Assembly: GCA_002361365.1 (NCBI GenBank)
Contig: DEST01000009.1
Coordinates: 1 to 35,411 of the forward strand
DNA: 35,411 bases
Direction: 5' to 3'
From: Alphaproteobacteria bacterium UBA3307
GTDB lineage: Bacteria; Pseudomonadota; Alphaproteobacteria; RF32; CAG-239
Shown: positions 32,723 to 35,411 of the stretch, one piece after another
Position numbering within the stretch: the stretch's first letter is position 1
Layout of the letters: every line of letters begins with the position of its first letter
The notes under the pieces: model-generated
Seen by the model: the letters and a program-made list of their open reading frames with translations, nothing else
What the model was told of the DNA's origin: nothing
The model's database searches: none
Position numbers and translations under genes: made by a program

Positions 32723-33486
32723 ACCGACGCTTTCAGATAATTTTTATAACCGCTTGTTTCCAACTCTTCCGCCAAAGCCATATCGCCGGTTTTAACAATA
32801 TGCCCATCAGAATATATGTGCACAAAATCCGGCTTAATTCGTTTAAGCAAATCTAGATGGTGAGTGATAATCAGCAAAGAATTGTTTTGATTGTGCCATT
32901 GATTTACACCGTTTGCCACGATTTTCAGAGCGTCGATATCCAGACCGGAATCTGCCTCATCCAAAATAGCAAGTTTCGGTTGTAATAAGCTGAGCTGCAA
33001 AATTTCCATGCGCTTTTTTTCGCCGCCGGAAAAACCGACATTGATTTCACGCTTAAGCATATCGGTACTGACATCAAACTCTTTGGCTGCTGTGCGAAGC
33101 AACTTCAAAAATTCAGCCGCATCAAGCTCCGGCAGATTATTATATTTGCGCACGGCGTTCACGGAATGTTTTAAAAAGTTTTGCGTGGTAACCCCAGGAA
33201 TTTCTATCGGCGACTGCATACTCAAAAAAATTCCGAGTGCAGCGCGTTCTTCCGGCTTAAGTGTGCATAAATTTTGCCCCTCGAACAGCATTTCTCCGCC
33301 GGTAACCGCATAATCAGACTTACCGGTAATAACGTAAGAAAGAGTAGATTTACCGGCGCCGTTCGGCCCCATAATTGCATGAGTTTCTCCGGCATTGATG
33401 GTCAGATTCAATCCTTTAATGATTTCTTTGCCGCTTTCAGCAATTCCCGCTGACAAATTTTTTATTTCAAGCAGTTTTTGCGTCAT
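32719..33486 (-). CDS. sufC: Fe-S cluster assembly ATPase SufC
   Basis: 255 residues from ATG 33486, chosen because AAGGAAAAGG lies upstream. An in-frame ATG at 33513 lies inside the upstream gene. The ABC ATPase motifs are complete: Walker A GPNGAGKST (40-48), the Q-loop at FLSMQSP, signature FSGGEKKR, Walker B LAILDEADSGLD and the switch His in ITHH. It overlaps the MazG-like gene by 20 bases and sufD by 4 bases, so the three are tightly coupled. Confidence 0.97.
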   Translation of the reverse strand: MTQKLLEIKNLSAGIAESGKEIIKGLNLTINAGETHAIMGPNGAGKSTLSYVITGKSDYAVTGGEMLFEGQNLCTLKPEERAALGIFLSMQSPIEIPGVTTQNFLKHSVNAVRKYNNLPELDAAEFLKLLRTAAKEFDVSTDMLKREINVGFSGGEKKRMEILQLSLLQPKLAILDEADSGLDIDALKIVANGVNQWHNQNNSLLIITHHLDLLKRIKPDFVHIYSDGHIVKTGDMALAEELETSGYKNYLKASV

Positions 33487-33784
33487 TTTCCTTTTCCTTT
33501 TGTTCCCAATCATCGAGCCGTTTGGCGATAACTTTCAATTTTTCGGCTTTATAGGCACGGATTTTATCCGTAATACCATAGCAGCATTTAAGCTGACCGA
33601 GCATAATTTCCACATCGGCGGCTTCTTCGATAATTTCATCGACATTATCTTTTTTGCGATTTACATTTTTCAGAATCTCTTTAATCAGTTCGCTCATTTC
33701 TTCGATAACCTGCAGCATTTGCGGTTCTTTTCCCCACACCCGCAAGGCACGCTTATACAATTCTTCTTCATTGATTTCCGTCAT
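33467..33784 (-). CDS. MazG-like nucleotide pyrophosphohydrolase embedded in the suf operon
   Basis: 105 residues, all-helical. The MazG/phosphoribosyl-ATP pyrophosphohydrolase motif is visible: EEMSEL with Glu29 and Glu32, then EEAADVEIML with Glu54 and Asp57, giving the metal-binding E-x-x-E...E-x-x-D set. Such proteins hydrolyse (d)NTPs or nucleotide derivatives. The start shares one base with the sufB stop (TAATG) and its end overlaps sufC, so it is fully inside the sufB-sufC-sufD transcript. This is not part of the usual suf set. It may be a nucleotide house-cleaning enzyme. Confidence 0.85.
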   Translation of the reverse strand: MTEINEEELYKRALRVWGKEPQMLQVIEEMSELIKEILKNVNRKKDNVDEIIEEAADVEIMLGQLKCCYGITDKIRAYKAEKLKVIAKRLDDWEQKEKENDAKTA

Positions 33785-35229
33785 TATCCGACACTCCCTT
33801 CTAAGCTGATATTGATAAGTTTTCCGGCCTCAATGGCAAATTCCATCGGCAGTTTTTGCATTACTTCCTTGCAGAAGCCATTAACAATAAGCCCTACCGC
33901 TTCTTCTTCTTTTATGCCGCGCTGCTGACAATAGAATAGCTGTTCGGCGCTGATTTTTGAGGTGGTTGCTTCATGCTCCAAAACCGCGGATTTGTTGCGA
34001 TTTCGTATGTATGGCACAGTGTGCGAACCGCAAGTCGAGCCGATGAGCAGACTGTCACATTGTGAATAGTTGCGGGCATTTTTGGCACCGGCGGCAATAT
34101 CGACCAAACCGCGGTAAGTTTGATTGGAAAATCCGGCAGAAATGCCTTTGGATATGATTTTAGAACGGGTATTTTTGCCCAAATGAATCATTTTTGTTCC
34201 GGTGTCTGCCTGTTGCCGATTATTGGTAATAGCCACCGAATAAAACTCACCGACCGAATTATCTCCTTGCAAAATACACGACGGATATTTCCAAGTTACC
34301 GCTGAACCTGTTTCTACCTGTGTCCACGAAATTTTGGAATTGATACCGCGGCACGCCGCTCGTTTGGTCACAAAATTATACACGCCGCCTTTGCCGTCTT
34401 TATCCCCCGGATACCAGTTTTGCACGGTGGAGTATTTAACTTCGGCATTGTTCATTACCACAATCTCCACAATCGCCGCATGAAGCTGATTTTCATCACG
34501 TTGCGGCGCAGTGCAGCCCTCCAAATAAGAAACGTAACTGTCGTCTTCCGCCACAATCAGCGTGCGTTCAAACTGACCGGTGTTTTGCGCATTGATACGG
34601 AAATAGGTGGACAGTTCCATCGGTGCTTTAACGCCTTTGGGAATGTATACAAACGAACCATCGGTAAAAACGGCGGAATTGAGACAGGCATAAAAATTAT
34701 CGGTGTACGGAACTACCGAACCCAAGTATTTTTGCACCAAATCCGGATGATTTTGCACCGCCTCGGAAATGGAACAAAAGATAATACCCTGTTCCGCCAA
34801 CTTTGCCCTATACGTTGTCGCCACCGAAACACTGTCAAACACTGCATCTACGGCCACAACGCCGGCAAGTGCTTCTTGCTCTTTGAGAGGAATACCGAGT
34901 TTATCATATGTTTCAAGCAATTTTTCATCTACTTCATTAAGGCTTTGCGGACGAATTTTTTGTTTTGGCGCGGCATAATAGCGCAGTGCCTGAAAATCTA
35001 CGGCATCATATTTTAATTTTGCCCAATGCGGTTCTTTCATCGTCAGCCAATGGCTATACGCTTTCAATCTGCGCTCAAGCAGCCATTCCGGTTCGTTTTT
35101 CTTTGCGGAAATTAGCCGGATAATATCCTCGTTTAAACCGCACGGCGCAACATCGGCTTCAATTTTTGTAGTAAAGCCGTATTTATATTTGTCGCCGCTG
35201 GAGTCCGCTATTTCCGGTTTTTGTGTCAT
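33784..35229 (-). CDS. sufB: Fe-S cluster assembly protein SufB
   Basis: 481 residues, normal length. SufB phrases include GLNEDIIRLISAKKNEPEWLLERRLKAY near the N-terminus, VPYTDNFYACLNSAVFTDGSFVYIPKGVKAPMELSTYFRIN, YLEGCTAPQRDENQLHAAIVE, and NARNYSQCDSLLIGSTCGSHTVPYI with the conserved Cys residues. GAGGG precedes the ATG. It is first in sufB-mazG-like-sufC-sufD. No SufS, SufE/U or SufA is in this window. Confidence 0.97.
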   Translation of the reverse strand: MTQKPEIADSSGDKYKYGFTTKIEADVAPCGLNEDIIRLISAKKNEPEWLLERRLKAYSHWLTMKEPHWAKLKYDAVDFQALRYYAAPKQKIRPQSLNEVDEKLLETYDKLGIPLKEQEALAGVVAVDAVFDSVSVATTYRAKLAEQGIIFCSISEAVQNHPDLVQKYLGSVVPYTDNFYACLNSAVFTDGSFVYIPKGVKAPMELSTYFRINAQNTGQFERTLIVAEDDSYVSYLEGCTAPQRDENQLHAAIVEIVVMNNAEVKYSTVQNWYPGDKDGKGGVYNFVTKRAACRGINSKISWTQVETGSAVTWKYPSCILQGDNSVGEFYSVAITNNRQQADTGTKMIHLGKNTRSKIISKGISAGFSNQTYRGLVDIAAGAKNARNYSQCDSLLIGSTCGSHTVPYIRNRNKSAVLEHEATTSKISAEQLFYCQQRGIKEEEAVGLIVNGFCKEVMQKLPMEFAIEAGKLINISLEGSVG

Positions 35230-35259
35230 AATACCCTCAATATTTCCGAAGTAAGCCGC

Positions 35260-35287
35260 ATAATAGCAATTTACAACAAAAAATCAA
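35260..35287 (-). promoter_or_regulatory. Probable promoter of the suf operon
   Basis: On the minus strand: TTGATT (35287-35282), a 16-base spacer, TATTAT (35265-35260), 31 bases before the sufB start. No clear IscR-type palindrome is visible. Confidence 0.55.
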
Positions 35288-35344
35288 GACTTTTAAATAA
35301 GACACTCCTTTTTTGTAAATATTGAATTTTTTGCAAAAAATATG

Positions 35345-35373
35345 TTGACTCTTGTAAATATCATGACTATAAT
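35345..35373 (+). promoter_or_regulatory. Strong sigma-70-type promoter directed off the right edge
   Basis: TTGACT (35345-35350), a 17-base spacer and TATAAT (35368-35373), close to consensus. It faces away from suf, so a gene or RNA should begin just beyond the window. Confidence 0.7.
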
Positions 35374-35411
35374 CCGCTTAATTTTGAAAAGTGGTGATCA
35401 ACTTTTTAAAT

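Noticed and set aside
34420..35016. 198-codon frame opposite sufB
   Set aside because: Antisense shadow of a strongly conserved gene.

Overview
The window is a piece of an AT-rich chromosome from an alphaproteobacterium. Support for this class comes from a sufB-C-D cluster, a PerM/AI-2E permease paired with a DUF2066 protein, a single-domain Pta next to AckA, pyruvate phosphate dikinase, and an Asd-like protein that follows the alphaproteobacterial pattern along its length. Pta-AckA and PPDK fit a fermenting, host- or gut-associated organism. The finer lineage is inference, because no rRNA is present.

Layout: (1) 1-7667 is housekeeping: the 5' part of ppdK, nusG and secE (all minus), then folA-thyA (plus), then a minus-strand run metG -> membrane protein -> trkH. 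(2) 7668-8268 has no intact gene but holds the 3' end of an IS30-type transposase and a good promoter for tRNA-Glu. (3) 8269-19126 is an accessory region bounded by tRNA-Glu(TTC) and tRNA-Ser(CGA). (4) 19188-35229 is housekeeping again: Pit phosphate transport with its DUF47 partner, a DsbA-like thiol protein, an Asd-like protein with an MscS channel, PerM/DUF2066, pta-ackA, an unfamiliar hydrolase-like protein, a DUF378 protein and the suf Fe-S operon.

The accessory region is the most interesting part. Repeats suggest two tandem integrations into the 3' end of tRNA-Glu. An 84-base repeat (8337-8420 and 12362-12444) carries the last bases of the tRNA, a terminator, and the antisense-encoded C-terminus of a serine recombinase. 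A 12-base repeat (12356-12367 and 18962-18973) marks the right ends. The first unit (about 8.3-12.4 kb) has a broken recombinase, a Cas4/DUF2779-like protein with degenerate catalytic motifs, an intact-looking PD-(D/E)XK nuclease coupled to an unknown 207-residue protein, the C-terminal stub of a WYL regulator overlapping the nuclease start, and a NADAR-family protein. This looks like a partly decayed defence-type module. The second unit (about 12.4-19.0 kb) has two RgpF-type surface glycan proteins, small unknown proteins, an XRE regulator, two LysR-type regulators (one short) and a GNAT-like protein.

Outside the island, the clearest oddity is the Asd homologue at 21934-22938. It keeps the family's overall sequence but appears to lack the catalytic Cys, Gln, His and substrate Arg residues, so it is probably a pseudoenzyme. 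It sits just upstream of an MscS-type channel.
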